Source of the DNA: YA12-FULL-51-18 sp041665305
Lineage (GTDB): Bacteria; Elusimicrobiota; Elusimicrobia; Elusimicrobiales; UBA9959
NCBI GenBank assembly: GCA_041665305.1
Contig: JBAYJD010000013.1
Location: forward strand, 1-60,476
Direction: 5' to 3'
Length of the DNA stretch: 60,476 nt
The notes under the pieces are model-generated. The model had not been told where the DNA came from and did no database searches. It saw only the letters and a program-made list of their open reading frames with translations. The position numbers and the translations under genes were made by a program. The stretch's first letter is position 1. Each line of letters opens with the position of its first letter. Of the stretch, positions 15,922-23,557 are shown piece by piece.

Positions 15922-18333
15922 TCACTTGAGCGCGGCTTTTTCGGGCTGCGCCGGCGCAATGAAACCGAATTTTTGTTTAAGCGCCGCGTACTGGCTTTTG
16001 GCCGGCTGGGCTTCCGGACTCAGGGCAAGCGCATGGCCGTACGCCTCGAACGCTTCTTTATATTTGCCCATGGCTGATTCGAGATTCCCCAGATAGGTGT
16101 AAGCCTCCGGGGTCTCGTGCAGATGTCCGGGACGGTCACATTTCCAGGCGTTGATGTTGTTCAGATATTCCCGCTCGGCCGAAGGATAATCCTTCTTTGC
16201 TATATAGATCTGAGCCTTCCTGTAATGATTGGGCGCGTAGACAGGGTCCAGGTTCTCATACAGGTCCAGGCGGGCCAGCGCCTTATCAAGGAACCGGTCG
16301 GCCTCCGCCGTCCTGCCCTGGTTCAGATAATAATCGTGCATCTTCATATAAAGCGTGCCCACCTGGTGGTGCATCTGCACGTAGTTGGGCGCGATCGCGC
16401 GGGCTTTTTCATACGCCGCCATGGCACGGTCATAATCGGTGCGGGGGATATTGTTTTCATCCCCCCACTCTTTGCGATACTGGCGTTCCATGTTGAAACG
16501 GTCGTTGAATACATTGCCGACAAAATAATAAGGCATGATGAAGTACTGATTGAGCCGGTTGACGCGTTTATAATAACTTATCGCCTCCTCCCATTTGCCT
16601 TGTTTTGAAAAAAAGATCGCCATATTGTGGTAAACATCGCCTTTGAACCAGCCCCAGAAATAATAGATAGGGATAAGCATGACCAGCGAGATCAGCGGCA
16701 CCGCGCGCGAAAGCCCTTTCAGGTTGATCTTGATGAACGCGTAGGAAAGGCCCGTGATTATGGCCAACATCGTAAGCCAGGAGATCCACCACTGGAGGAT
16801 CTCGCCGCCCGCGCCGTAGCCGCTCAACGGTCCCTGGAGCCCGGAGAATTCCCGTATCAGCAGGAAGGCCGCATACAGAACGCCCGCCGCCGCCGCGGCC
16901 CTCAACGCCCACAGGGAATAGATATTGAATCCGGGACCGGATTGCGCGGGCTCCGCGGTCTCAGACCGTTCATCCTTATAATGGAGTTCCCAGAGCGCCT
17001 GACCGCGGGACAGGTTTATGATAACACCCGGCAGGAGGCCCAGAAAAATGCCTGAAGACACGAAGCGCATGCTGACATCCGTAAAATTATGAAAAAGCAT
17101 TCCCAGCAGCGCGGTCAAATAGCCGAGCAGATCGTAAGCCGCGGGCGGAGGCCGGTTGCCCTTGAGGGTTTCCGTCATGGAATTAAGCCCCCGCAGCCCC
17201 ACCGTGGTAACGAAAAAAATAAGCCACAGATAGATGCCGAAGCCGATAAGGCCGTTGTCCATCCACTGTTCCAGATGCTCTTCCTCGGCGTGGTCGGTCT
17301 CTGTATTATGCTTTCCTTCAAGATGGAAAATGATCGGCCGGCGGTATGTCGGGTAAATAACCTTAAAACTGCCCACCCCCACGCCGATAAGCGGGTGGGT
17401 CTCCATCATTTCCCAGGTGGAGAGCCAGGTAGCCACGCGGAAAGGAACGGAGGTGGGACTCTTCAGGGCGTAATCAAGCACTCCGGCCACTGCCACCGCC
17501 GCGACCACGGCAAGCGCTAAGAAGACCTTTATCAGCTTCTTCCGATCGATCTGCGTAAAAAAATATATGTAGATCGCCGCGAACACGCAGGAAGAGATGC
17601 CGAATCCCATCCAGGCGCCCTTGGTGTCGGTGCCGTAAAGGCACAGAAGGTCCAGGGCGATGAGCGGCAAAAGGTAGACCGACCGATTCTTAAGATATTG
17701 CGTCACCACTATCGGCAGTATAAGGACGAGAAAGTTGCCGAAAAAATTAGGATTGCCGTAAGTGGAAAAGATGCGGGTCCCGAAGGCCTGGCGCCAGATA
17801 AAAGGATCCAGCCCGGGCCCCACATCCTTCGGCGGAAAGCACCTGGAATCCAGGAACTGGATGAAACCGTACAGGATCGCGATATAAGCGGTCACGAGCA
17901 GGACTTTGGTCAGGCGGTTGATGGCGCTTTCGTTAAACTCCCTGATAACGATCAGGGAAACGGACATGTAAAGCACATACCGGACCAGATCGTCCACGCT
18001 CGAGCCCTTGTAAGGCGCGTGACAGAACGAGATCAGGACATAGACAAGATAGGCGAAGAACGGGGCAAGGAAGACAAAATCCTCCTTTCTGAAAGCTTTA
18101 CGCCCCTCAAGTGCCAACAGCGAAACCCATAGCCCCACCAGGGCGAACCCTCCCATCTGGAGCAGGGAGATCTTTACCTGCGCCGAATCGTAGGTGCGCA
18201 GATAGAACGCGTCTGAGATGAGAAGATACAGGAGAGGCAGCCACCACCAGATCGCTTTTCTAGCGAAAGCGACGCCGGGCGCGAAGCTTATTTCAGAAAA
18301 TTCCGGCAGTTGGGCGTTGTTTCTTTTTGACAT
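15922..18333 (-). CDS. O-antigen ligase (Wzy_C) family protein with C-terminal TPR array
   Basis: 803 residues from the ATG at 18333; the reading frame extends to 18381 but MSKRNNAQLPEF is the plausible start. The N-terminal about 520 residues hold many membrane helices, with FSTYGNPNFFGNFLVLILP and GVGVGSFKVIYPTYRRP as the ligase signature. TPR units fill the C-terminus (MAAYEKARAIAPNYVQMHHQ; EAYTYLGNLESAMGKYKEA). Its function, transferring or polymerising lipid-linked glycans at the periplasmic face, is inferred from the family. Sequence motifs and layout match the following gene, so the pair likely arose by duplication; they have diverged considerably. Confidence 0.82.
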   Translation of the reverse strand: MSKRNNAQLPEFSEISFAPGVAFARKAIWWWLPLLYLLISDAFYLRTYDSAQVKISLLQMGGFALVGLWVSLLALEGRKAFRKEDFVFLAPFFAYLVYVLISFCHAPYKGSSVDDLVRYVLYMSVSLIVIREFNESAINRLTKVLLVTAYIAILYGFIQFLDSRCFPPKDVGPGLDPFIWRQAFGTRIFSTYGNPNFFGNFLVLILPIVVTQYLKNRSVYLLPLIALDLLCLYGTDTKGAWMGFGISSCVFAAIYIYFFTQIDRKKLIKVFLALAVVAAVAVAGVLDYALKSPTSVPFRVATWLSTWEMMETHPLIGVGVGSFKVIYPTYRRPIIFHLEGKHNTETDHAEEEHLEQWMDNGLIGFGIYLWLIFFVTTVGLRGLNSMTETLKGNRPPPAAYDLLGYLTALLGMLFHNFTDVSMRFVSSGIFLGLLPGVIINLSRGQALWELHYKDERSETAEPAQSGPGFNIYSLWALRAAAAAGVLYAAFLLIREFSGLQGPLSGYGAGGEILQWWISWLTMLAIITGLSYAFIKINLKGLSRAVPLISLVMLIPIYYFWGWFKGDVYHNMAIFFSKQGKWEEAISYYKRVNRLNQYFIMPYYFVGNVFNDRFNMERQYRKEWGDENNIPRTDYDRAMAAYEKARAIAPNYVQMHHQVGTLYMKMHDYYLNQGRTAEADRFLDKALARLDLYENLDPVYAPNHYRKAQIYIAKKDYPSAEREYLNNINAWKCDRPGHLHETPEAYTYLGNLESAMGKYKEAFEAYGHALALSPEAQPAKSQYAALKQKFGFIAPAQPEKAALK

Positions 18334-18426
18334 ATTAAAGATATATCCGTACGCTGACGGCCGCTGCTGCGGCCTTTTCATCCACCGGATGCGCGGGAGT
18401 TGGCTTCAAATCCCTTCCTTAAAAAC

Positions 18427-18498
18427 AGCCGAGGATGGGATTTGAACCCACAACCTATCGCTTACGAAGCGATTGCTCTACCGTTGAGCTACCTCGGC
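18427..18498 (-). tRNA. tRNA-Thr(CGU)
   Basis: All four arms fold: acceptor GCCGAGG / CCTCGGC, D arm GCTC...GAGC, anticodon stem ATCGC / GCGAT with loop TTCGTAA (anticodon CGT, reading ACG), and T arm GTGGG-TTCAAAT-CCCAT. The 3' CCA is not encoded. The upstream region on this strand is AT-rich, suitable for a promoter, but I could not fix one. Confidence 0.93.
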
Positions 18499-18712
18499 AT
18501 CACCTTGCGAATATATATTAGTAAATTATAAAGATTTTGCAAAATCCACCGGTTATTTTTCTGCTCCATAAAACTAAAAGGCCTGATACCGGCTGGGTCT
18601 AATGCCTTACAATTCCCGGGCTTTGGGCCCAGGCCGCCGTGCGCCGACGGGACTATACTATGGTCGGACAGGTTGTGGCGATAAAATACGGCAAAAAAGC
18701 TTTGAGGCAAAA

Positions 18713-19609
18713 ATGTTCAATAAAATTCTGGCGATAGCGGTACTCGCGGTATTTTCCAGGACGGCGTACGCCGGGCCGGCGGCGGACCAATTGGGCCTGG
18801 GGGACGGCGAACTTAACCTGCCCTCGCCCACAGCGGCCGGAGCGGACAAACAAGATCCCTTGGACGAGATCGGAATACTTCACACCCTGATGTATGAAAA
18901 CCTCTCAAGTTGCGGAGGTTCCACCGTCCGCCACCCTCAAAACAACCACCTCTTGTTTATCACGGCGGCCCATTGCGTAAAACTGGACGAATCATTCCTT
19001 ATAGGCTTGGGTAAATCGACCTTTGTTGAAGGAGCGCGCGGCGGAGTGATCCTGGAAGTACCCAACAACAGGATCATCGCTTATTATCCCGAGGAGGCCG
19101 GTGATGTCGCCGTATTTGACTTAAACGGGCTTAAGATCGAAGGACAGGACGACCGTTTTATTAAGATCCTGAAAGTGAAAAAGGCAGGTGAGGCTCAAGG
19201 CACGACATTGCTGAACTATGGGGCGGTCGGCGGTTTTTCAGATCTGGCAGTCCGTAATTGTACATTCGGTACGATAGCAAAAGATTACGAAAACGGGATC
19301 CAATTGGCCCGCATAACATGCTCCATCCCGGACGAACTGAGGGATATGCTCGCAGCTACGGACTCCAGGCAGGGAGAGGGAACCTCGGGCAGCCCGGTCG
19401 TGGAAGAAAATGACCCCATGGTCCTGGCGGGAATAGTGAGAGGAGCCCTTTTTCATGCTGGAGATATGGAAAACCTGTCCAAGATGGGGATCGCTGTTTT
19501 CGACCTGAAGCGGATACTTAAACAACAGCAAAATCTCTCTTCTAAAGAGATCAGAAAAAGGATCGCTCGTGAAACTTCTAAACCGAAGAGCGACTTCGTC
19601 AAAATCTGA
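18713..19609 (+). CDS. Secreted trypsin-like serine protease (S1 family)
   Basis: 298 residues from the ATG at 18713 (GAGG seven bases upstream); the longer frame from 18602 has no signal sequence. Signal peptide 1-20 (ending RTAYA). The catalytic triad is visible: His87 in ITAAHC, Asp131 in GDVAVFDL, Ser225 in GEGTSGSPVV. Four cysteines (67, 88, 183, 203) could form two disulfides, the first bridging the His loop as in trypsins. No PDZ domain is present, so it is not HtrA. Substrate is unknown; it should act in the periplasm or outside. It is a lone plus-strand gene next to the tRNA. Confidence 0.82.
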   Translation: MFNKILAIAVLAVFSRTAYAGPAADQLGLGDGELNLPSPTAAGADKQDPLDEIGILHTLMYENLSSCGGSTVRHPQNNHLLFITAAHCVKLDESFLIGLGKSTFVEGARGGVILEVPNNRIIAYYPEEAGDVAVFDLNGLKIEGQDDRFIKILKVKKAGEAQGTTLLNYGAVGGFSDLAVRNCTFGTIAKDYENGIQLARITCSIPDELRDMLAATDSRQGEGTSGSPVVEENDPMVLAGIVRGALFHAGDMENLSKMGIAVFDLKRILKQQQNLSSKEIRKRIARETSKPKSDFVKI

Positions 19610-19815
19610 GAACTCCGCCCTTCCCGCATACCGGCATAGCTTCGGCTCACATTGATCAAAAACTTTTTGCCGCCATAGGCCCTGACACGGCGTCTACGCG
19701 CTCAAGTATCTAGGGAGAAATAAATTTCCCCCTCAGAAGGCCTCAGAAGGCGTATTGCCTCAAAACCCCTAAATTTGTACTATTTCAAAAATTCAATGCC
19801 GGATCAAGGAGAACC

Positions 19816-21291
19816 ATGCAAGCTTTGTTCAGGAAAAAATCCATCAGCGCGCTGATGGCTCAGGCTGAGGATAAAGAGCATTCGCTTAAAAGAGCGCTCG
19901 GGCCGCTGAACCTTACCCTGCTGGGCGTGGGAGGCATCATCGGCGCGGGTATTTTCGTGCTTACCGGGCAGGCGGCCGCGCAGTACGCGGGCCCTGCCAT
20001 AGTCTTGTCGTTTACGATTTCGGCGGTCGGCTGCGCCTTCGCGGGACTGTGCTACGCCGAATTCGCCTCCATGATCCCCATAGCGGGCAGCGCCTACACC
20101 TATTCTTACGCGACTATAGGAGAATTGCTGGCCTGGATAATAGGCTGGGACCTGATCCTGGAATATCTGTTCGGAGCGGCCACGGTTTCCGTAGGCTGGT
20201 CGGGTTATGTGGTCAGCTTCTTAAAAGATTTCGGAATAACTATCCCTGCGGCGATCTCACAGGCGCCGTTCGCGTTCGACCACGCCGCAGGTTGGTCCGC
20301 CACAGGGGCCATAATAAATCTGCCGGCAGTGTTCATAATAGCGGCGGTTACAGGCCTTCTGGTAGTGGGCATAAGCGAATCCGCGAAAGTGAACGACCTG
20401 GCGGTGTTCGCCAAGGTCACGGTGGTAATACTCTTCATAGCGTTCGGAGTTTCCTATGTCAACACGGCCAACTGGCATCCGTTCATTCCGGCCAACACCG
20501 GCACCTTCGGGCAGTTCGGCTGGAGCGGCGTAGCCCGCGGAGCCGGAGTGATATTTTTCGCTTATATAGGTTTTGACGCCGTAAGCACCGCCGCGCAGGA
20601 GGCCAGGAACCCCCAGCGCGACATGCCGATAGGCATCCTGTCCTCGCTGGCGGTGTGCACCGTCCTTTATATCCTGGTGGCGCTGGTCCTTACCGGCATA
20701 GTGAAATACGACCAGCTGCTGGTGCCGGACCCGATAGCCGTCGGGGTCGACGCCGCGGGCGCCGGGCTTTTCTGGCTGCGTAAGTTCATAAAGATCGGCG
20801 CCATCGCCGGGTTAAGTTCGGTCATGCTGGTGCTGCTGCTGGGCCAGCCCCGTATTTTTTATTCCATGTCGATGGATGGGCTGCTGCCGCAGGTCTTCTC
20901 CAAAGTGCACCCGCGCTTCCGCACGCCGCACATTACCACGATGGCGACCGGCGCTGTGGCGGCCGTGCTGGGCGGACTTTTTCCTATCGGCGCGCTGGGT
21001 GAAATGGTGTCCATCGGCACGCTGCTGGCCTTTGCCATAGTATGCGTCAGCATAATAGCGCTCAGGAAAACCCACCCGGACCTGAACCGGCCGTTCAGGA
21101 CCCCGCTGGTCCCGCTGGTGCCTGTGCTGGGGGCCGTCGTATCGCTGGCGCAAATGGCCTTTCTGCCCATAGCAACCTGGATACGGCTTATAGTGTGGAT
21201 GGCCATAGGCATCTCGATATACTTCCTCTACGGCAGACATCACAGCAAACTGGCGGCTGCAAAGCGGGACGATTGGAATAAAATATCCTAA
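19816..21291 (+). CDS. APC-family amino-acid permease (CAT/YhdG-like)
   Basis: 491 residues with about twelve membrane helices. The N-terminal GVGGIIGAGIFVLTG is the helix-1 substrate-binding signature of APC transporters, and FFAYIGFDAVSTAAQEARNP is the helix-6 region characteristic of the cationic-amino-acid-transporter branch. RIFYSMSMDGLLP is another conserved block. It should take up amino acids by proton or sodium symport across the inner membrane; the exact substrate cannot be read from sequence. AGGAG precedes the ATG, and a strong terminator follows at 21347. It appears to be a single-gene transcript. Confidence 0.9.
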   Translation: MQALFRKKSISALMAQAEDKEHSLKRALGPLNLTLLGVGGIIGAGIFVLTGQAAAQYAGPAIVLSFTISAVGCAFAGLCYAEFASMIPIAGSAYTYSYATIGELLAWIIGWDLILEYLFGAATVSVGWSGYVVSFLKDFGITIPAAISQAPFAFDHAAGWSATGAIINLPAVFIIAAVTGLLVVGISESAKVNDLAVFAKVTVVILFIAFGVSYVNTANWHPFIPANTGTFGQFGWSGVARGAGVIFFAYIGFDAVSTAAQEARNPQRDMPIGILSSLAVCTVLYILVALVLTGIVKYDQLLVPDPIAVGVDAAGAGLFWLRKFIKIGAIAGLSSVMLVLLLGQPRIFYSMSMDGLLPQVFSKVHPRFRTPHITTMATGAVAAVLGGLFPIGALGEMVSIGTLLAFAIVCVSIIALRKTHPDLNRPFRTPLVPLVPVLGAVVSLAQMAFLPIATWIRLIVWMAIGISIYFLYGRHHSKLAAAKRDDWNKIS

Positions 21292-21293
21292 AA

Positions 21294-21328
21294 CGACATT
21301 TTATCGTACCCGACACGGGGTTTTATCC
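21294..21328. repeat. 35-bp dispersed element, copy 1
   Basis: This 35-bp stretch, starting CGACATTTTATCG and containing CCCGACACGGGG, matches the reverse complement of 41894-41928 at 31 of 35 positions. It begins three bases after the stop codon of the permease gene. The shared core also resembles the hairpin at 15858-15891. Confidence 0.75.
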
Positions 21329-21346
21329 ATAAAACCGCATAAAGAA

Positions 21347-21387
21347 CCGCCGTCACCGGCGTTTACGGTGACGGCGGCTTTGTTTTG
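21347..21387 (+). terminator. Rho-independent terminator of the permease gene
   Basis: A perfect 12-bp stem (CCGCCGTCACCG at 21347-21358, CGGTGACGGCGG at 21366-21377) with a 7-base loop is followed by CTTTGTTTT. It lies 55 bp past the permease stop, between convergent genes. Confidence 0.85.
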
Positions 21388-21398
21388 GAGATTCCTTA

Positions 21399-22379
21399 CT
21401 ATTCGGCGGCGGCCAGCATCGAGTATAGTTTGTCGGTGGCGCTCTTTATCCCGCTGGTAACGGCCGCGACCATCCCTGGATCCCAATCCTTCTTCTCAGC
21501 CCGTAGAAAACTGGTCTTATCGACGCGGTTGTCGAAACGGCCTATAGGCAGATGGAATTTACCACCCCGGGAAGAGACTGTGATGGTACCCGGCACTTCG
21601 GAGTTCTTCTCCAGATAGTCCATGTCGTCGCAGCCGTAGTCGTTGAGCATGACCTCCATCGGCACGCCGTGATGCAGGATGGAACCGGGATCGTCGGGAT
21701 TGGTGCGGGCGGTGTTCTTGCGGCGGCTTTCCTCCGGCGTGACCCAGACATAAAGGATAACGGCGCGCCGGAGTATTTCGGGGTCCAGCTCTCCGAGCGA
21801 ATACTGATAGCCCAGCGGGGCCGGAAGCGGACAAGCGGCGCCGTCGGGTCCGCCTCGGGCCGCCTCGATAACGATGGTCTTCCCCTCGAAGGATGCGGGG
21901 TAGGCGGCGTGCTTCTCGTCCAGCATGGAGCGGGCTTCTTTTTCAAGCGCCGCGGAGACGGCTGCCCAAGCGGCCTTATCCAGCTTCGCCAGCCTCGGGG
22001 CAAGATGCGCCTTTTCGCCGGCTTTATCCATACGCCGCATCAGCAAGTCGGCGGCGGAACCGGTCTTTACCACGGTTTTCCTCATCAGGTCCTGATAATC
22101 CTCGTTAAGCAGGTGTATCAGCGTCCCCCAGTCCTTGGTGTCCAGAAAAGGACTGTCGCCCGATTTAAAGAACAGGCGGCGATGGCCGAGCTTCGCCAGC
22201 TCGTCGTCGGCGCGGCGCATCATATGTACATAAGGGAAATCATCCAATTGCAAATTGGCTCCTATGTGAAATTCGTTTTTAAGCCGCTCCGGTTCGACAT
22301 TAGCCAGGAACCGCCGTACCTCGGATTTGCCTGAAGCCGGCAGGGCCAGCAGCAGCACGATATCAAATGTTTTTTCCAT
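21399..22379 (-). CDS. Unrecognised P-loop protein (putative nucleotide kinase-like)
   Basis: 326 residues. The N-terminus is a beta strand running into a P-loop, IVLLLALPASGKSEVRRFL. The GKS is intact but the leading Gly of Walker A is Ala. Further blocks include FHIGANLQLDDFPYVHMMRR, VIEAARGGPDGAACPLPAP and LYVWVTPEESRRKNTARTNP, the last suggesting a lid with basic residues. No signal peptide or membrane helix, so it is cytoplasmic. It may be a small-molecule kinase or nucleotide-binding enzyme; I do not recognise the family and assign no reaction. It stands alone, convergent with the permease gene. The ATG at 22379 has a GGAGG-like sequence upstream. Confidence 0.7.
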   Translation of the reverse strand: MEKTFDIVLLLALPASGKSEVRRFLANVEPERLKNEFHIGANLQLDDFPYVHMMRRADDELAKLGHRRLFFKSGDSPFLDTKDWGTLIHLLNEDYQDLMRKTVVKTGSAADLLMRRMDKAGEKAHLAPRLAKLDKAAWAAVSAALEKEARSMLDEKHAAYPASFEGKTIVIEAARGGPDGAACPLPAPLGYQYSLGELDPEILRRAVILYVWVTPEESRRKNTARTNPDDPGSILHHGVPMEVMLNDYGCDDMDYLEKNSEVPGTITVSSRGGKFHLPIGRFDNRVDKTSFLRAEKKDWDPGMVAAVTSGIKSATDKLYSMLAAAE

Positions 22380-22462
22380 TATTAGCCTCCGTAACCTGTA
22401 TTCTGTAATCCTGATTTTAATTTATATACCTCCCCGTTGGCAAGGCAGTAGCCCAAAAACCC

Positions 22463-22558
22463 AAAAGGCTCCTGCTGCCTTTTGACCCCAAAAGGCTCAC
22501 GCTACCTTTTGACAAGGCCGTCAGGCGGCCGCCCCCAAAAAGGCTCATGCTGCCTTTT
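22463..22558. repeat. Three 21-bp hairpin repeats upstream of terC
   Basis: Copies at 22463-22483, 22490-22510 and 22538-22558 share the pattern AAAAGGCTC-N2-GCTRCCTTTT. Each can fold into a hairpin through AAAAGGC and GCCTTTT (copy 2 with one weaker pair). The last copy ends ten bases before the -35 element of the terC promoter. An open frame read through them on the minus strand gives only a repetitive SLLG-type sequence and is not a gene. Confidence 0.8.
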
Positions 22559-22568
22559 GTATATTGTC

Positions 22569-22597
22569 TTGCCGTGTTGACGGCGTACTGGTATAAT
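22569..22597 (+). promoter_or_regulatory. terC promoter giving a leaderless mRNA
   Basis: TTGCCG (22569-22574), a 17-base spacer and a consensus TATAAT (22592-22597) lie directly before the terC ATG at 22604. The start codon sits seven bases past the -10, where transcription would begin, and no Shine-Dalgarno fits. The mRNA is therefore probably leaderless. Confidence 0.65.
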
Positions 22598-22603
22598 TTA
22601 CGC

Positions 22604-23518
22604 ATGTCCAATCTCGGAATAATGTGGCTCATCTTCACGCTCACCGCCACGGCGCTTTTCGCCGCTGATCTTAAATTCTCTGCGGGCAGGCTCCATGAGA
22701 TCTCCCGGAAAGAGGCTCTCACGCTCTGCGCTTCATGGGTTCTGATCGCGGTCCTTTTCGGATTTTTGACCGGCTATATGCTGGGCTACGACCGCATGCT
22801 GGAATTCTTCACGGCCTATGTCATAGAGTATTCGCTGTCGATGGACAATATGTTCGTGTTCATCATGATCTTCGCTTATTTCAGCGTGCCCGGGAAATAC
22901 CAGCCGAAGATCCTGACCTGGGGGATCCTGGGCGCGGTCGTTATGCGCCTGATCTTGATCTTCGCGGGCGTGGGCCTGATAAACGCCTTCGGCTGGATAA
23001 TTTATATTTTCGGCGCGGTGCTGGTCTTTACCGCGGTCAGGATGTTCCTCCAGGAAGACGGGGAAACGGACCCGGGAAAGAACCCGGCCCTCAAATTGCT
23101 GGCCCGGATCATGCCGCTGGACACGGCCGACGATACCGGCGTTTTTTTTACAAAAAAAGGGGTCTGGCACGCCACGACGCTTTTCGCCACGCTTCTGGTG
23201 ATAGAGACCACCGATCTGATCTTCGCCGTCGACTCCATCCCCGCGGTGCTGGCCATTTCAAAAGAGGCTTTCATAGTCTATACCTCCAATGTCTTCGCGG
23301 TGGTGGGTCTGCGCTCCCTTTATTTCCTCCTGGCCGCCGTCATGGGCTCTTTCCGCTTCCTGAAAGCCGGCATCTCCGTCATCCTCCTCTATGTGGGATT
23401 GAAGATGCTTTCCTCCGGCGTAGTGCATATCCCCGCGCTCCTGTCCCTCTGCGTCGTTCTGGGCATCCTGGCGCTGTCCATCGGCCTCTCCGTCCTGATC
23501 AAATCCAAAGCCGAATAA
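22604..23518 (+). CDS. TerC-family integral membrane protein
   Basis: 304 residues from the ATG at 22604; the in-frame start at 22547 lies inside the repeats upstream of the promoter. About nine membrane helices with the two acidic TerC signatures, EYSLSMDNMFVF in the first half and ETTDLIFAVDSIPAV in the second, which are thought to bind a metal ion. Relatives such as Alx/TerC export manganese or take part in tellurite resistance and metal loading of exported proteins. No ter genes are nearby, so Mn2+ handling is the likelier role (inference). Expression appears to use a leaderless transcript behind a triple hairpin repeat. Confidence 0.88.
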   Translation: MSNLGIMWLIFTLTATALFAADLKFSAGRLHEISRKEALTLCASWVLIAVLFGFLTGYMLGYDRMLEFFTAYVIEYSLSMDNMFVFIMIFAYFSVPGKYQPKILTWGILGAVVMRLILIFAGVGLINAFGWIIYIFGAVLVFTAVRMFLQEDGETDPGKNPALKLLARIMPLDTADDTGVFFTKKGVWHATTLFATLLVIETTDLIFAVDSIPAVLAISKEAFIVYTSNVFAVVGLRSLYFLLAAVMGSFRFLKAGISVILLYVGLKMLSSGVVHIPALLSLCVVLGILALSIGLSVLIKSKAE

Positions 23519-23557
23519 CCCGCTGCGGCCTGCCGCACAGATCGACACAGGATAGGG

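Noticed and set aside
22417..22722. 101-residue minus-strand frame with SLLG repeats
   Set aside because: The repetitive peptide is a translation of the three 21-bp DNA hairpins and overlaps the terC start.
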